Of a stretch of DNA of 64,000 nt, positions 33,350 to 42,175 are shown piece by piece; position 1 is the stretch's first letter, and the number at the start of each line of letters is the position of its first letter. The notes beneath the pieces are model-generated. The model was not told the DNA's origin and did no database searches. It was given only the letters and a program-made list of their open reading frames with translations. Both the position numbers and the translations under genes were made by a program. This DNA comes from Hohaiivirga grylli (lineage in GTDB: Bacteria; Pseudomonadota; Alphaproteobacteria; Rhizobiales; Beijerinckiaceae), in the NCBI RefSeq assembly GCF_039655745.1, contig NZ_JBBYXI010000001.1, positions 124,001-188,000 of the forward strand. The letters run 5' to 3'.

Positions 33350-35008
33350 ATGGCAACAACAGCTATTCAGGAAAAGAAGGGTCTGCTTGCAGATTTGAGC
33401 CGTACCCTGCGCGAACCATCTCTGGTTATCAGTCTGGGCATTGTGATCGTGCTTTTTGCACTTTTCATCGTTTACCCGCTGCTGAAAATCTGCTTTCTGC
33501 CAACAAGTGAAACCTGGCTGATATTTTTATCAGAGCCAATTTTCCTCGAGGCCCTGCGCAATACGATTGTCTCCTCACTTCTGGCAACAGCAACGGCTGT
33601 TATGCTTGGCTTTGGCTATTCTTACGCCATTAATTATGCCAATGTCCCGGGTAAGGCATTCTTCCGTTTTATCGTGCTGCTTCCTCTGATGTCCCCTTCT
33701 GTCATCAGTGGTCTAGCCTTCATCATGCTGTTCGGCCGTAATGGCATGATTACCCGTCACCTTCTCGAAGTACGTGTTGATCTTTACGGCTGGATTGGCC
33801 TTTGGGTTGTGCAGACAATCGCCTTTTTCCCACTGGCCTATATGACAATTTCCGGCGTGTTACGCTCGATCAGTCCAAACCTTGAACTGGCCGCCCAGAA
33901 TCTTGGCGCCCGTGGCTGGAAGCTATTCCGCAGCGTGACATTGCCTCTGGCTCTGCCTGGCGTTCTTTCTGCCTTCCTGCTGGTTGCCATTAACTCATTT
34001 GCCGACTTCGGTAACCCGATCCTGATCGGTGGTAACCACCGCATGCTGGCAACAGAAGCCTACAAGCAGGTTACCGGCGCTTTCGATATGCCAATGGCAG
34101 CAGTCCTGTCGATTGTCCTGCTGTTGCCAACCCTTGGTGTCTTCCTTGTACAGAAGTACTTCCTTGATCGCCGTTCTTATGTGACTGTGACAGGCAAACC
34201 GGTAGCTGGCCTGACACGTATCACGATCGGGCCGGTTGGGCGGTTCTTCCTGTGGCTGCTCTGCGCCATCGTCTCCTGCTACATTCTCCTGAACTTTGCG
34301 ATCGTGATCTGTTTTGCCCTGACCGAGAACTTTGGCTGGGATTACACGCTCACATTAGAGAACTTCGCGGAAGTCTTCCTGCGTTCAAGCAGCATGTTCA
34401 ACAGCTGGTTCCTCTCTTTGATCTCAGCTGCTGCAACAACAGTCCTTGGCGTGTTCACGGCGTTCCTCGTTGCGCGCAAGAGCTTTCCGGGTAAAGGTCT
34501 AGTCGACTTTGTTGCCCTGTTGCCGATTTCAATGCCGGGCACATTCATGGGCCTGGCGCTGATCCTTGCCTTCAATACGGCACCCCTCGAGCTGACCGGG
34601 ACTGCTGCCATCATCATTATCGGTATGACCTTACGGCAATTGCCCGTTGGCTACCGCAATGCAATCTCTGCCTTCAAGCAGATTGATAAATCCATTGAAG
34701 AAGCCTCGACCAATCTGGGAGCGAACAGCACAACCACCTTCCGCAAGGTCGTTATTCCGATGTTGCAGAATGCTGTTTCAACCAGCCTGATCTACAGCTT
34801 CCTCAAAAACATGAACACATTGTCGACCGTTATCTTCCTGACCTCGCCGCAATGGATGCTGGCCGCGATCTCGATTCTTTCGCTGGCTGACCATGGTTAT
34901 TACGGCAAGGCCAGCGCAACGGCACTCGGCATGATGCTGACGATCATGGTGACATTTGGTGTCGCCAAGCTGTTCCTGCGTGATCGTATCCGCATCTTTA
35001 ACCTTTAA
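33350..35008 (+). CDS. ABC importer permease, fused two-domain (FbpB type)
   Basis: Inner-membrane permease of 552 residues with two binding-protein-dependent transport domains in one chain, about twelve helices. The coupling (EAA) loops are LGARGWKLFRSVTLPLALPG in the first half and LGANSTTTFRKVVIPML in the second. The fused layout is typical of ferric iron importers of the Fbp/Afu/Sfu type. A 156-base gap with an attenuator precedes it and the ATPase gene follows after 38 bases. Confidence 0.9.
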   Translation: MATTAIQEKKGLLADLSRTLREPSLVISLGIVIVLFALFIVYPLLKICFLPTSETWLIFLSEPIFLEALRNTIVSSLLATATAVMLGFGYSYAINYANVPGKAFFRFIVLLPLMSPSVISGLAFIMLFGRNGMITRHLLEVRVDLYGWIGLWVVQTIAFFPLAYMTISGVLRSISPNLELAAQNLGARGWKLFRSVTLPLALPGVLSAFLLVAINSFADFGNPILIGGNHRMLATEAYKQVTGAFDMPMAAVLSIVLLLPTLGVFLVQKYFLDRRSYVTVTGKPVAGLTRITIGPVGRFFLWLLCAIVSCYILLNFAIVICFALTENFGWDYTLTLENFAEVFLRSSSMFNSWFLSLISAAATTVLGVFTAFLVARKSFPGKGLVDFVALLPISMPGTFMGLALILAFNTAPLELTGTAAIIIIGMTLRQLPVGYRNAISAFKQIDKSIEEASTNLGANSTTTFRKVVIPMLQNAVSTSLIYSFLKNMNTLSTVIFLTSPQWMLAAISILSLADHGYYGKASATALGMMLTIMVTFGVAKLFLRDRIRIFNL

Positions 35009-35046
35009 TCAGAACACGGCCTGATCAAAGGCTCGGAGTATAAGAA

Positions 35047-36120
35047 ATGACTGAAGAAATTGCAGCAGTTGAGCTGAAAAACGTCAGTAAGGTCTTTGGC
35101 GGTAACAAGGTCATCAATGATGTTAATCTTGTTATCCCACCACGTTCGTTTGTGACCTTCCTCGGCCCATCGGGTTGTGGCAAGACAACCCTGCTGCGCA
35201 TGATTTCCGGCTTCTATGAGCCCGATGCCGGTGAAGTCTACATCAAGGGTAAACGCGTCGATAAGCTGGCACCTTACGCCCGTAACACTGCCATGGTGTT
35301 TCAGGAGTATGCCCTGTTTCCGCATTTAAGCGTTTTTGAAAACGTGGCTTATGGTCTGCGTATTCAGGCTAAGGATCGCAAGCTCAACGAAGCCCAGATC
35401 AATGAGAAGGTTATTGAAGCTCTCTCTTTGATGCAGCTTGCACACCTCAAGGATCGCTATCCGCATCAGATGTCCGGTGGCCAGCAGCAGCGCGTTGCTG
35501 TTGCGCGCGCCCTTGTCATGAACCCGGACGCCCTTCTTCTTGACGAACCGCTTTCCAACCTTGACGCCAAACTGCGCGAGATCGTTCGTGTTGAATTGCG
35601 TCAGATTCAGCAGCAATTGCAGCTGACAGCCATTTACGTCACCCATGACCAGCAGGAAGCTCTGGCCATGAGTGACTATATTGTTCTGATGAACAAGGGT
35701 ATCGTTCAGCAGGCTGGTTCAGCACAGGATATCTATTATCGCCCGAACTCCCGCTTCGTTGCCGACTTCATTGGTACAACCAATCTGATTGATGTCGACA
35801 TCGAAGGGAATGATAAAGCCCGTTACCATGATGTTGTCATTCCGCTTGAAAGTGGCAAGGATCAGGGACGCAAGGGTAAGGCTGCCATCAGTATCCGCCC
35901 GGAATCCATCAGGATTGCCAAAGCGGCAGACAAGAACGCCTTTTCCCTGGAGGTCACAATTAAACAAAGCATCTTTCTGGGTGAAAAAACACGCTATGTT
36001 GCTGAAGATGCTTTTAAAAAGGAATGGATTATCGACAGTTTTGACCCTGGCCCCGTACTGCAGTCCGGCACAATCTGGATAACTGTTGAGCCTTCCAAAC
36101 CGCATGTGATCTTTGAGTAA
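35047..36120 (+). CDS. ABC importer ATP-binding protein (FbpC type)
   Basis: ATPase of the importer, 357 residues. Walker A is GPSGCGKTTLLRM, Q-loop follows in VFQEYALFPH, signature is MSGGQQQRVAVARAL and Walker B is ALLLDEPLSNLD with H-loop THDQQEA. The C-terminal 115 residues form a TOBE domain (AAISIRPESIRI). It energises the upstream permease. The operon sits between trmD and rplS, interrupting the usual ribosomal group. No Fur or Irr box was recognised upstream. Confidence 0.92.
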   Translation: MTEEIAAVELKNVSKVFGGNKVINDVNLVIPPRSFVTFLGPSGCGKTTLLRMISGFYEPDAGEVYIKGKRVDKLAPYARNTAMVFQEYALFPHLSVFENVAYGLRIQAKDRKLNEAQINEKVIEALSLMQLAHLKDRYPHQMSGGQQQRVAVARALVMNPDALLLDEPLSNLDAKLREIVRVELRQIQQQLQLTAIYVTHDQQEALAMSDYIVLMNKGIVQQAGSAQDIYYRPNSRFVADFIGTTNLIDVDIEGNDKARYHDVVIPLESGKDQGRKGKAAISIRPESIRIAKAADKNAFSLEVTIKQSIFLGEKTRYVAEDAFKKEWIIDSFDPGPVLQSGTIWITVEPSKPHVIFE

Positions 36121-36133
36121 GACAGGAATCGTA

Positions 36134-36156
36134 CGAGCGGCATCAAATGTCGCTCG
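36134..36156 (+). terminator. Hairpin after the ABC importer operon
   Basis: CGAGCGGCAT (36134-36143) pairs with ATGTCGCTCG (36147-36156), with one G-U pair and a 3-base loop, 14 bases after the ATPase stop. There is no U-tract. Confidence 0.4.
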
Positions 36157-36261
36157 ACAAAACTGCCATTCTCTGCTAATTCCACGACCTCAACTTAAAA
36201 CAGGACGCCGAAATCCTTCAAAACTCCGGAAATGGAGCGTTTGAAACGGCAGGAGAGAAAA

Positions 36262-36639
36262 ATGAACATTATTGAACAGCTCGATAAAGAGCAGATCGAA
36301 CGCCTTAACAAAGATATCCCTGACTTCCAGCCAGGTGATACAGTTATCGTCAACGTGAAGGTTAAAGAAGGCGATCGTACACGCGTACAGGCCTATGAAG
36401 GCGTCTGCATCGCCCGTTCCGGTGGTGGCCTCAACGAAAGCTTCACAGTTCGCAAGATTTCTTATGGTGAAGGCGTCGAGCGCGTATTCCCAATCTACAC
36501 ACCACTGATCGAGTCCATCAAGGTTGTCCGCCGCGGTAAGGTCCGTCGTGCGAAGCTTTACTACCTACGTGACCGTCGTGGTAAATCCGCTCGTATTGCT
36601 GAGCGTACAGACCGTCGCCCAGAGGCTGCGAAGAAGTAA
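36262..36639 (+). CDS. rplS: 50S ribosomal protein L19
   Basis: Ribosomal protein of 125 residues located at the subunit interface. MNIIEQLDKEQIERLNKDIPDFQPGDTV, RVQAYEGVCIAR and VERVFPIYTPLIESIKVVRRGKVRRAKLYYLR cover the whole family. ATG 36262 with AGGAGAGAAA upstream is clear. The C-terminal 15 residues are basic. It is followed by a strong terminator. The group trmD-rplS is split here by the ABC importer, so rplS needs its own promoter. Confidence 0.97.
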   Translation: MNIIEQLDKEQIERLNKDIPDFQPGDTVIVNVKVKEGDRTRVQAYEGVCIARSGGGLNESFTVRKISYGEGVERVFPIYTPLIESIKVVRRGKVRRAKLYYLRDRRGKSARIAERTDRRPEAAKK

Positions 36640-36665
36640 GTTCTTCCATAATAGTTTCAGATACC

Positions 36666-36696
36666 AAGCGCGGCCTTTAAAAAGCCGCGCTTTTTT
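36666..36696 (+). terminator. Terminator of rplS
   Basis: AAGCGCGGC (36666-36674) pairs with GCCGCGCTT (36684-36692), followed by a T run. Strong intrinsic terminator. Confidence 0.92.
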
Positions 36697-36808
36697 ATTG
36701 TACTCAAAAACTGAAAAGCGTAATAGAATTACCCTTGAATGACCGGATTTGCTTATTTAGCGAATATCTCGGCATAGTTGATGAAATTTTCGTTCACTAG
36801 GATCCGTT

Positions 36809-38221
36809 ATGAAACCGCGTACACTCTATGACAAGATTTGGGCCGATCACGTAATTGATGAGCAGGAAGATGGAACCTGCCTACTCTACATCGATCGCCA
36901 CCTTGTACATGAAGTGACAAGCCCGCAGGCCTTTGAAGGTCTGCGTCTTGCTGGGCGCAAAGTCCGTCATCCAGAGAAAACACTGGCTGTTGTCGATCAT
37001 AACGTCCAGACAACTGATCGTTCAAAAGGGATTGAAGATCCTGAATCCGTGCAGCAAATTTCGACGCTCGCTGAAAACGTCAAGGAATTCGGCGTTGAAT
37101 ATTATAATGAGCATGACAAACGTCAGGGCATTGTCCATGTGATCGGCCCAGAGCAGGGCTTTACCCTTCCCGGACAAACCATCGTATGTGGTGACTCTCA
37201 TACATCAACCCATGGCGCTTTTGGCTCTCTTGCTCATGGTATTGGCACTTCTGAAGTCGAACACGTGCTTGCAACTCAGACGCTGATTCAGCGCAAGATG
37301 AAAAACATGCGCGTCATGCTGAACGGTACACCACAAAGCGGCGTCACGGCAAAAGATCTGGTGCTTGCCATCATTGGTGAAATCGGTACAGCCGGTGGTA
37401 CGGGCCATGTCATTGAATATGCCGGTGAAGCCGTCCGTGGCCTGTCCATGGAAGGCCGGATGAGCATCTGTAACATGAGCATCGAGGGCGGTGCCCGCGC
37501 TGGTATGGTTGCCCCGGATGAAACCACATATGCCTACCTTGAAGGCCGCCCAAAGGCACCAAAAGGCACTGCATGGGATGATGCCCGCCGTTACTGGGAT
37601 AGCCTGTGCACCGATGAGGGCGCTGAATTCGATACGGAAATCCATATCGACTGCGCAAACCTCCCACCAATCGTCACTTGGGGCACAAGCCCGGAAGATG
37701 TCATCTCGATCAAAGGTGCCGTTCCTGATCCCGATAAGATTGAAGATGAAAACAAGCGTCAGTCAAAATGGCGGGCCCTCGAATATATGGGCCTGAAGCC
37801 GGGAACCAAGATTACCGATATCGCTGTTGATACGGTCTTTGTCGGCTCCTGCACCAACGGCCGCATTGAAGATATGCGCGCCGCTGCTGCCATCGTTAAG
37901 GGTCACAAACTGCACGCCAATATTCGTCAGGCTCTGATTGTTCCGGGTTCCGGCCTCGTTAAAGAGCAGGCAGAAGCTGAAGGTCTCGACAAGATATTCC
38001 TGGAAGCCGGTTTTGAATGGCGCCAGCCAGGTTGCTCCATGTGTCTGGCAATGAATGCAGACAGGCTCAACCCGCTTGATCGTTGTGCCTCGACATCAAA
38101 CCGCAACTTTGAAGGCCGTCAGGGCCTCAAAGGTCGCACCCATCTGGTTTCTCCAGCTATGGCTGCCGCTGCCGCTATTGCCGGGCATTTCGTTGACATC
38201 CGTGAGTGGAATGCCCGCTGA
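36809..38221 (+). CDS. leuC: 3-isopropylmalate dehydratase large subunit
   Basis: [4Fe-4S] isomerase subunit of leucine synthesis, 470 residues; with LeuD it converts 2- to 3-isopropylmalate. Cluster ligands are the cysteine in FVGSCTNGRIEDM and the pair in QPGCSMCLAMN. The N-terminal LYDKIWADHVI and GDSHTSTHGAFG are standard. The small subunit gene lies 20 kb away on the other strand, which is normal in this order. A 170-base gap and the rplS terminator show that it has its own promoter. Confidence 0.97.
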   Translation: MKPRTLYDKIWADHVIDEQEDGTCLLYIDRHLVHEVTSPQAFEGLRLAGRKVRHPEKTLAVVDHNVQTTDRSKGIEDPESVQQISTLAENVKEFGVEYYNEHDKRQGIVHVIGPEQGFTLPGQTIVCGDSHTSTHGAFGSLAHGIGTSEVEHVLATQTLIQRKMKNMRVMLNGTPQSGVTAKDLVLAIIGEIGTAGGTGHVIEYAGEAVRGLSMEGRMSICNMSIEGGARAGMVAPDETTYAYLEGRPKAPKGTAWDDARRYWDSLCTDEGAEFDTEIHIDCANLPPIVTWGTSPEDVISIKGAVPDPDKIEDENKRQSKWRALEYMGLKPGTKITDIAVDTVFVGSCTNGRIEDMRAAAAIVKGHKLHANIRQALIVPGSGLVKEQAEAEGLDKIFLEAGFEWRQPGCSMCLAMNADRLNPLDRCASTSNRNFEGRQGLKGRTHLVSPAMAAAAAIAGHFVDIREWNAR

Positions 38222-38243
38222 TTACCGAAGCATAATTCTTATG

Positions 38244-38272
38244 AAAAGGCGCGTTAATCACGCGCCTTTTTT
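38244..38272 (+). terminator. Terminator of leuC
   Basis: AAAAGGCGCG (38244-38253) pairs with CGCGCCTTTT (38261-38270) over a 7-base loop and continues into TT. Strong intrinsic terminator. Confidence 0.92.
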
Positions 38273-38405
38273 GTATTGAAATCTCATAATATAATCCCTG
38301 CTATTGTCTCGTTAAAAATAGTCTAACGCATTACAACATAGTATTTATTTCAAGTTTAGTGAAATTATGTTCTATTCTCTCAAAGAGTACAAAGAGGGAA
38401 CAAAA

Positions 38406-39050
38406 ATGACTGAACCACAAGCAACAGAAAACACATCCGGAACCGGACCTTATGCAGCCGTGCCCCTTGGTGTGCCGGGTTGGAGCTGGGGCGCTTTTTG
38501 CCTGAGCTGGATTTGGGGAATTTTTAACAACGTCTACATTGCCCTTCTCGTATTCATTCCCATAGCAAACATTATCATGATGTTTGTTCTAGGAGTTAAA
38601 GGTCGTGAATGGGCATGGCGAAATAAACGCTGGCAAAGCGTGGAGCATTTTAACAAAGTGCAGAAAAAATGGTCGATTGCTGGCCTTATCTTATTTCCCT
38701 TGATCATTTGTTTCTTCATCTGGTTCTTCATGTCATTTTTTGCTGGCCCAAAAGAAGCAGCCTTAAGAGCTCTAACCACGAATGAGCAAGCTCTCGCATT
38801 TCTTGGAGAACCTGTGTCATTAAATGTTTCAAACGTTAGCCGAAACAATTCATGTGCAAACGGAACCTATACAGCCAAAGGCTCTCAAAATTCTGCAAAA
38901 TACATATTCTCCGCAGCTCAAAGAGGAGAGAAATGGGTCATCCTTGAGGCAACATTATTCACGGCTAATGGCATTATTGATATTGTACCGCTAACGAATA
39001 AGAGCGCTTACCAAGCTGAGATGCGCGACTGCCTTAAAAATAATGACTGA
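38406..39050 (+). CDS. Membrane protein with Coa1-like domain
   Basis: Protein of 214 residues from ATG 38406, which has AGAGGGA upstream. Residues about 30-125 hold three membrane helices starting with WSWGAFCLSWIWGIFNNVYIA, resembling the DUF2628-like module of small bacterial membrane proteins. The C-terminal part after residue 130 (GPKEAALRALTTNEQALAFLGEPVSL) resembles the cytochrome oxidase assembly factor Coa1 domain. The next gene carries the same domain. In bacteria the role of this domain is not established, so oxidase assembly should not be assumed. No oxidase genes are nearby. Confidence 0.6.
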   Translation: MTEPQATENTSGTGPYAAVPLGVPGWSWGAFCLSWIWGIFNNVYIALLVFIPIANIIMMFVLGVKGREWAWRNKRWQSVEHFNKVQKKWSIAGLILFPLIICFFIWFFMSFFAGPKEAALRALTTNEQALAFLGEPVSLNVSNVSRNNSCANGTYTAKGSQNSAKYIFSAAQRGEKWVILEATLFTANGIIDIVPLTNKSAYQAEMRDCLKNND

Positions 39051-39077
39051 CCACCCATCTCACAGGAGGCACCTGTA

Positions 39078-39509
39078 ATGTTCGGTGTAAACTTTTATTA
39101 TTATAAGAATTTCAATCTCAGTCGACGTGGATGGGTAATTGTTATCTTACTCAGCTGTTTAATGCCTATTGCAATTTTCTCCTTTATTATGGGTCTTTTC
39201 TCGGATCTTAAAAAGGCAAGTTTGCAGCAATTAATGCAAGACAGCAGAGCGCAGGAATACTTGGGAGAAAATATCGAAGCAGGTTTTTTTGTAACCGGAA
39301 ATCAAATTGGCTCATGTGCTATTATCTCTGTGCCGGTCCGTGGCACAAAAGCTTCAGCTGACATCATTGTCTCAGCCGTAAAGCGCGGAGATACATGGAT
39401 TATCATCGAGGAATACCTGACTGTCGGCAATGACAGGCTAACAATCATTGACCGGGAAGATAAAGTCTATTTCGCATCCGAAATGCGGAATTGCCAAAAT
39501 CAAAGCTAA
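39078..39509 (+). CDS. Coa1-like membrane-anchored protein
   Basis: Protein of 143 residues with one N-terminal membrane helix (about residues 15-37) and a Coa1-like domain. The pattern KKASLQQLMQDSRAQEYLGENIE, then two cysteines (one in IGSCAIIS, one in MRNCQ) and VSAVKRGDTWIIIEE, matches that of the preceding gene (ALRALTTNEQALAFLGEP, NSCANG, AQRGEKWVILE, MRDC). So the two are paralogs sharing a probable disulfide pair. It lies 27 bases downstream with GGAGG as ribosome site. Function is unknown. Confidence 0.6.
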   Translation: MFGVNFYYYKNFNLSRRGWVIVILLSCLMPIAIFSFIMGLFSDLKKASLQQLMQDSRAQEYLGENIEAGFFVTGNQIGSCAIISVPVRGTKASADIIVSAVKRGDTWIIIEEYLTVGNDRLTIIDREDKVYFASEMRNCQNQS

Positions 39510-39512
39510 AAC

Positions 39513-39536
39513 CGAGAAGGGGTATTCCCCTTCTCG
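39513..39536. terminator. Bidirectional terminator of converging genes
   Basis: CGAGAAGGGG (39513-39522) and CCCCTTCTCG (39527-39536) make a perfect 10-bp stem with a TATT loop just behind the Coa1-like gene. The minus strand has TTTT after it, so it also serves the nuclease gene. Confidence 0.8.
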
Positions 39537-39555
39537 TAACTTTTGCAGCAGGCGA

Positions 39556-41190
39556 TCAATTACCATTGGGTACATCACCATTCTCCAACGCCTTGCGCAG
39601 TCTGCGAATAACCTTGGCACGGTTACGTTCATCTGCCTGATTGCCAATCTCTTCAGAGATATCCAGCAGCAGTTTTGACAGATCATTATGCCAGTCCATA
39701 CGGCCCATATCTTCATGGTCCATCCGCTTTGGCTGTCCAGCTTCAACCTCATGCGCGCCCTTACCTGACAGCTCGAATGCCTGATCAAGAGTTGGCATGA
39801 TAATTTTTTCAGGCGGAATGATATGGGAAAGACTCTCTTTCAAGCCTTCCATCGCTTCCGGCTCACCATGAGTGAGAAAGATATTTTCATTAATTGGCAG
39901 GCGCTCACGAACCCACTCTGTCAACGCACGGCCATCTGCATGCCCGGAATAGAAATCGAGAGAAGCGATATTGGCCTTAACCCTTATCTCTTCTCCCTGA
40001 ATTCGGACACTCGTTGCACCATCAAGAATAATACGCCCCAGAGATCCTTGAGCCTGAAACCCGACAAACAGCACCGTTGCTTTTGAAGACCAGAGCCATT
40101 GCTTAAGGTGATGGCGGATACGGCCTGCATCACACATACCACTGGCAGCAATAATCACATGAAAGCCACGAATTCTTGAAATGGCTTTGCTCTGTTCAGC
40201 GGATTCCGTGAAGCGAACAAAGCTGGAGTTGAATGCTTCAAGCAGAACCTCCCCATGCTCAACATCACGTGCATATTTACTGAAAACCTGACTGGCCTTG
40301 GTGGCCAGAGGGGAATCTACGAAAACAGCAGCTCTTGGCACACGCCCTGTTTTCATAAGAGTATAAAGATCAACCAGAACTTCCTGTGTTCGTTCCACCG
40401 CAAATGAAGGAATAAGCAACGGACCATTCCGCTTCACTGCTTTTTGAACTTCTTCTGCCAATAAAGTCAGGCGTTCTTCTGCGGAAACATCAACCCTATC
40501 CCGATTACCATAGGTTGATTCACAAACGACATAATCCAGCCAATGCGGAGCATTCGGGTCTGGTTGCAACAATTCACTTGAAGGCCCGATATCCCCGGAA
40601 AACAGGATACGGACTGGCACTTCCTTACCATTTGTGACTTCCATCTGCACAGAAGCAGAACCAAGCAAATGGCCAGCATTCCAGAAACGGATACGGATAC
40701 CCTCTGCAACCTGCACCCACTCACAATAATCTGCTGGCCGGAAATGTGTCAGACAGTCTCTGGCATCTTCTGCGGTATAAATAGGTTCAACCAGAGCCCG
40801 GCCACGCTGCTGGTTCCGGCAATTAAGCTGTTTGACTTCGCTTTCCTGAATATAGCCCGAGTCAGGCAACATCACCGAACAAAGCTCAACAGTTGCGGAT
40901 GTCGCAAAAATCTGACCCTTAAAACCATGTTTGACAAGCTTTGGCAGCAGACCACTATGATCAATATGGGCATGGGTCAAAACAACGGCATCAATATCTG
41001 CCGGGTTGAAAGGAAACTCACGATAGTTCAGCTCTTTTTCAGATTTTGACCCCTGAAACATGCCACAATCAACAATGATACGGGCGTGCGTTGTTTCAAT
41101 TTCATAGCAAGATCCGGTAACAACCTTTGTTGCACCATGGAAACGTATAATGGGGAAGTTTTTCGGGACATTATTTGTTTGTGTAGCCAT
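39556..41190 (-). CDS. Metallo-beta-lactamase/beta-CASP ribonuclease-like protein
   Basis: Protein of 544 residues of the metallo-beta-lactamase fold with a beta-CASP insert and RNA-specificity module, related to the CPSF73/Ysh1 group of RNA nucleases. Zinc-binding motif 2 is LTHAHIDHSGLLP, motif 1 aspartate is in IIVDCGMFQG, motif 3 histidine is in WNAGHLLGSAS and motif 4 aspartate is in LFSGDIG. The beta-CASP histidines are in IAASGMCDAGRIRHHLKQWL and FYSGHADGRAL. It probably cuts or trims RNA in the cytoplasm, but target and polarity are unknown. The C-terminal 50 residues are charged and variable. Confidence 0.85.
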   Translation of the reverse strand: MATQTNNVPKNFPIIRFHGATKVVTGSCYEIETTHARIIVDCGMFQGSKSEKELNYREFPFNPADIDAVVLTHAHIDHSGLLPKLVKHGFKGQIFATSATVELCSVMLPDSGYIQESEVKQLNCRNQQRGRALVEPIYTAEDARDCLTHFRPADYCEWVQVAEGIRIRFWNAGHLLGSASVQMEVTNGKEVPVRILFSGDIGPSSELLQPDPNAPHWLDYVVCESTYGNRDRVDVSAEERLTLLAEEVQKAVKRNGPLLIPSFAVERTQEVLVDLYTLMKTGRVPRAAVFVDSPLATKASQVFSKYARDVEHGEVLLEAFNSSFVRFTESAEQSKAISRIRGFHVIIAASGMCDAGRIRHHLKQWLWSSKATVLFVGFQAQGSLGRIILDGATSVRIQGEEIRVKANIASLDFYSGHADGRALTEWVRERLPINENIFLTHGEPEAMEGLKESLSHIIPPEKIIMPTLDQAFELSGKGAHEVEAGQPKRMDHEDMGRMDWHNDLSKLLLDISEEIGNQADERNRAKVIRRLRKALENGDVPNGN

Positions 41191-41419
41191 ATCGATCCCT
41201 CATAAGTTCAGAGCTGTCGAAACCCACACACCAGCTTAGCATGCTTACCGGGAGTAGTAGCAAGCGAATGACCAATTTTAAACCTTGGCAATTGGGTGAA
41301 TACAGACGAGAAAACCATAAAACCCCGGGACAATGCGCTCAGAAACCATTTTTACTTTCGCAAAAAGCAGATTTCATGATTCATTACTTATGCTTCTCGT
41401 GAAGAATTTCGAGGTCGGT

Positions 41420-42085
41420 ATGTCTGTTTCTCCACGCATTGCTCTGGTTCACGCCCTTAAAGCTTCCATGGAACCAATTCATTCAGCCTTTGCTATTGAA
41501 TGGCCACAGGCGGAACTGGTCAATATCTGGGATGATTCTCTGGCACATGACCGTTCACAATATGATGATATGCCCGATATATTGATTGAACGTATCGCAA
41601 ACCTTGGCCGCTATGCGGTCTCTACAGGTGCAGATGCCGTTCTCTATACATGTTCTGCTTTTGGAAAAGGTATTGAATACGCTGCCGGGCTTCTCTCAGT
41701 CCCGGTTATGAAGCCCAATGAAGCCATGTTTGAAGAGGCTCTTAAGCATGGGCATAATATTGGTATGATTGCGAGCTTCAAACCGTCCGTCAAATCCATG
41801 ACGGACGAATTTGAAAATGCCTGTTCTTACCTTGGCAAACACGCTTCCCTGAAAACAGAATTGATCACTGAAGCCATGGATGCTCTTCGCAATGGCGATG
41901 TCACAACCCATAATCACCTTGTAGCGGACGCTGCCTATAAGCTCGGACATTGTGATGCCGTTATGCTGGCCCAGTTCTCCATGGCCCGTGCGGCAGCCTC
42001 TGTCCGTTCAGTGGTCAAAGTGCCTGTTCTGACGGCACCGACAACTTCCGTTGTTAAGCTTAAACAGTTGTTCGCAGGTGCCTGA
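41420..42085 (+). CDS. Aspartate/glutamate racemase superfamily protein
   Basis: Protein of 221 residues from ATG 41420, which has GAGG upstream; an in-frame ATG at 41333 would add 29 residues with no ribosome site. The fold is that of the Asp/Glu/hydantoin racemase superfamily. The first catalytic cysteine is Cys78 in LYTCSAFGKG. The second, expected in the LGC motif, is replaced by LAQ in VMLAQFSMA. With one cysteine it resembles arylmalonate decarboxylase-like or maleate-isomerase-like members more than a two-base racemase. Substrate unknown. It is followed by the MsbA-type exporter after 90 bases, but is not clearly in one operon. Confidence 0.75.
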   Translation: MSVSPRIALVHALKASMEPIHSAFAIEWPQAELVNIWDDSLAHDRSQYDDMPDILIERIANLGRYAVSTGADAVLYTCSAFGKGIEYAAGLLSVPVMKPNEAMFEEALKHGHNIGMIASFKPSVKSMTDEFENACSYLGKHASLKTELITEAMDALRNGDVTTHNHLVADAAYKLGHCDAVMLAQFSMARAAASVRSVVKVPVLTAPTTSVVKLKQLFAGA

Positions 42086-42175
42086 AGCTGCTAACAGTTG
42101 CATGCATTACTGATTGCGTGTTAGCCACGCCAATGAATGCTGGCACGTTCAGCGAGAGACAGCGAAGACGATTTG

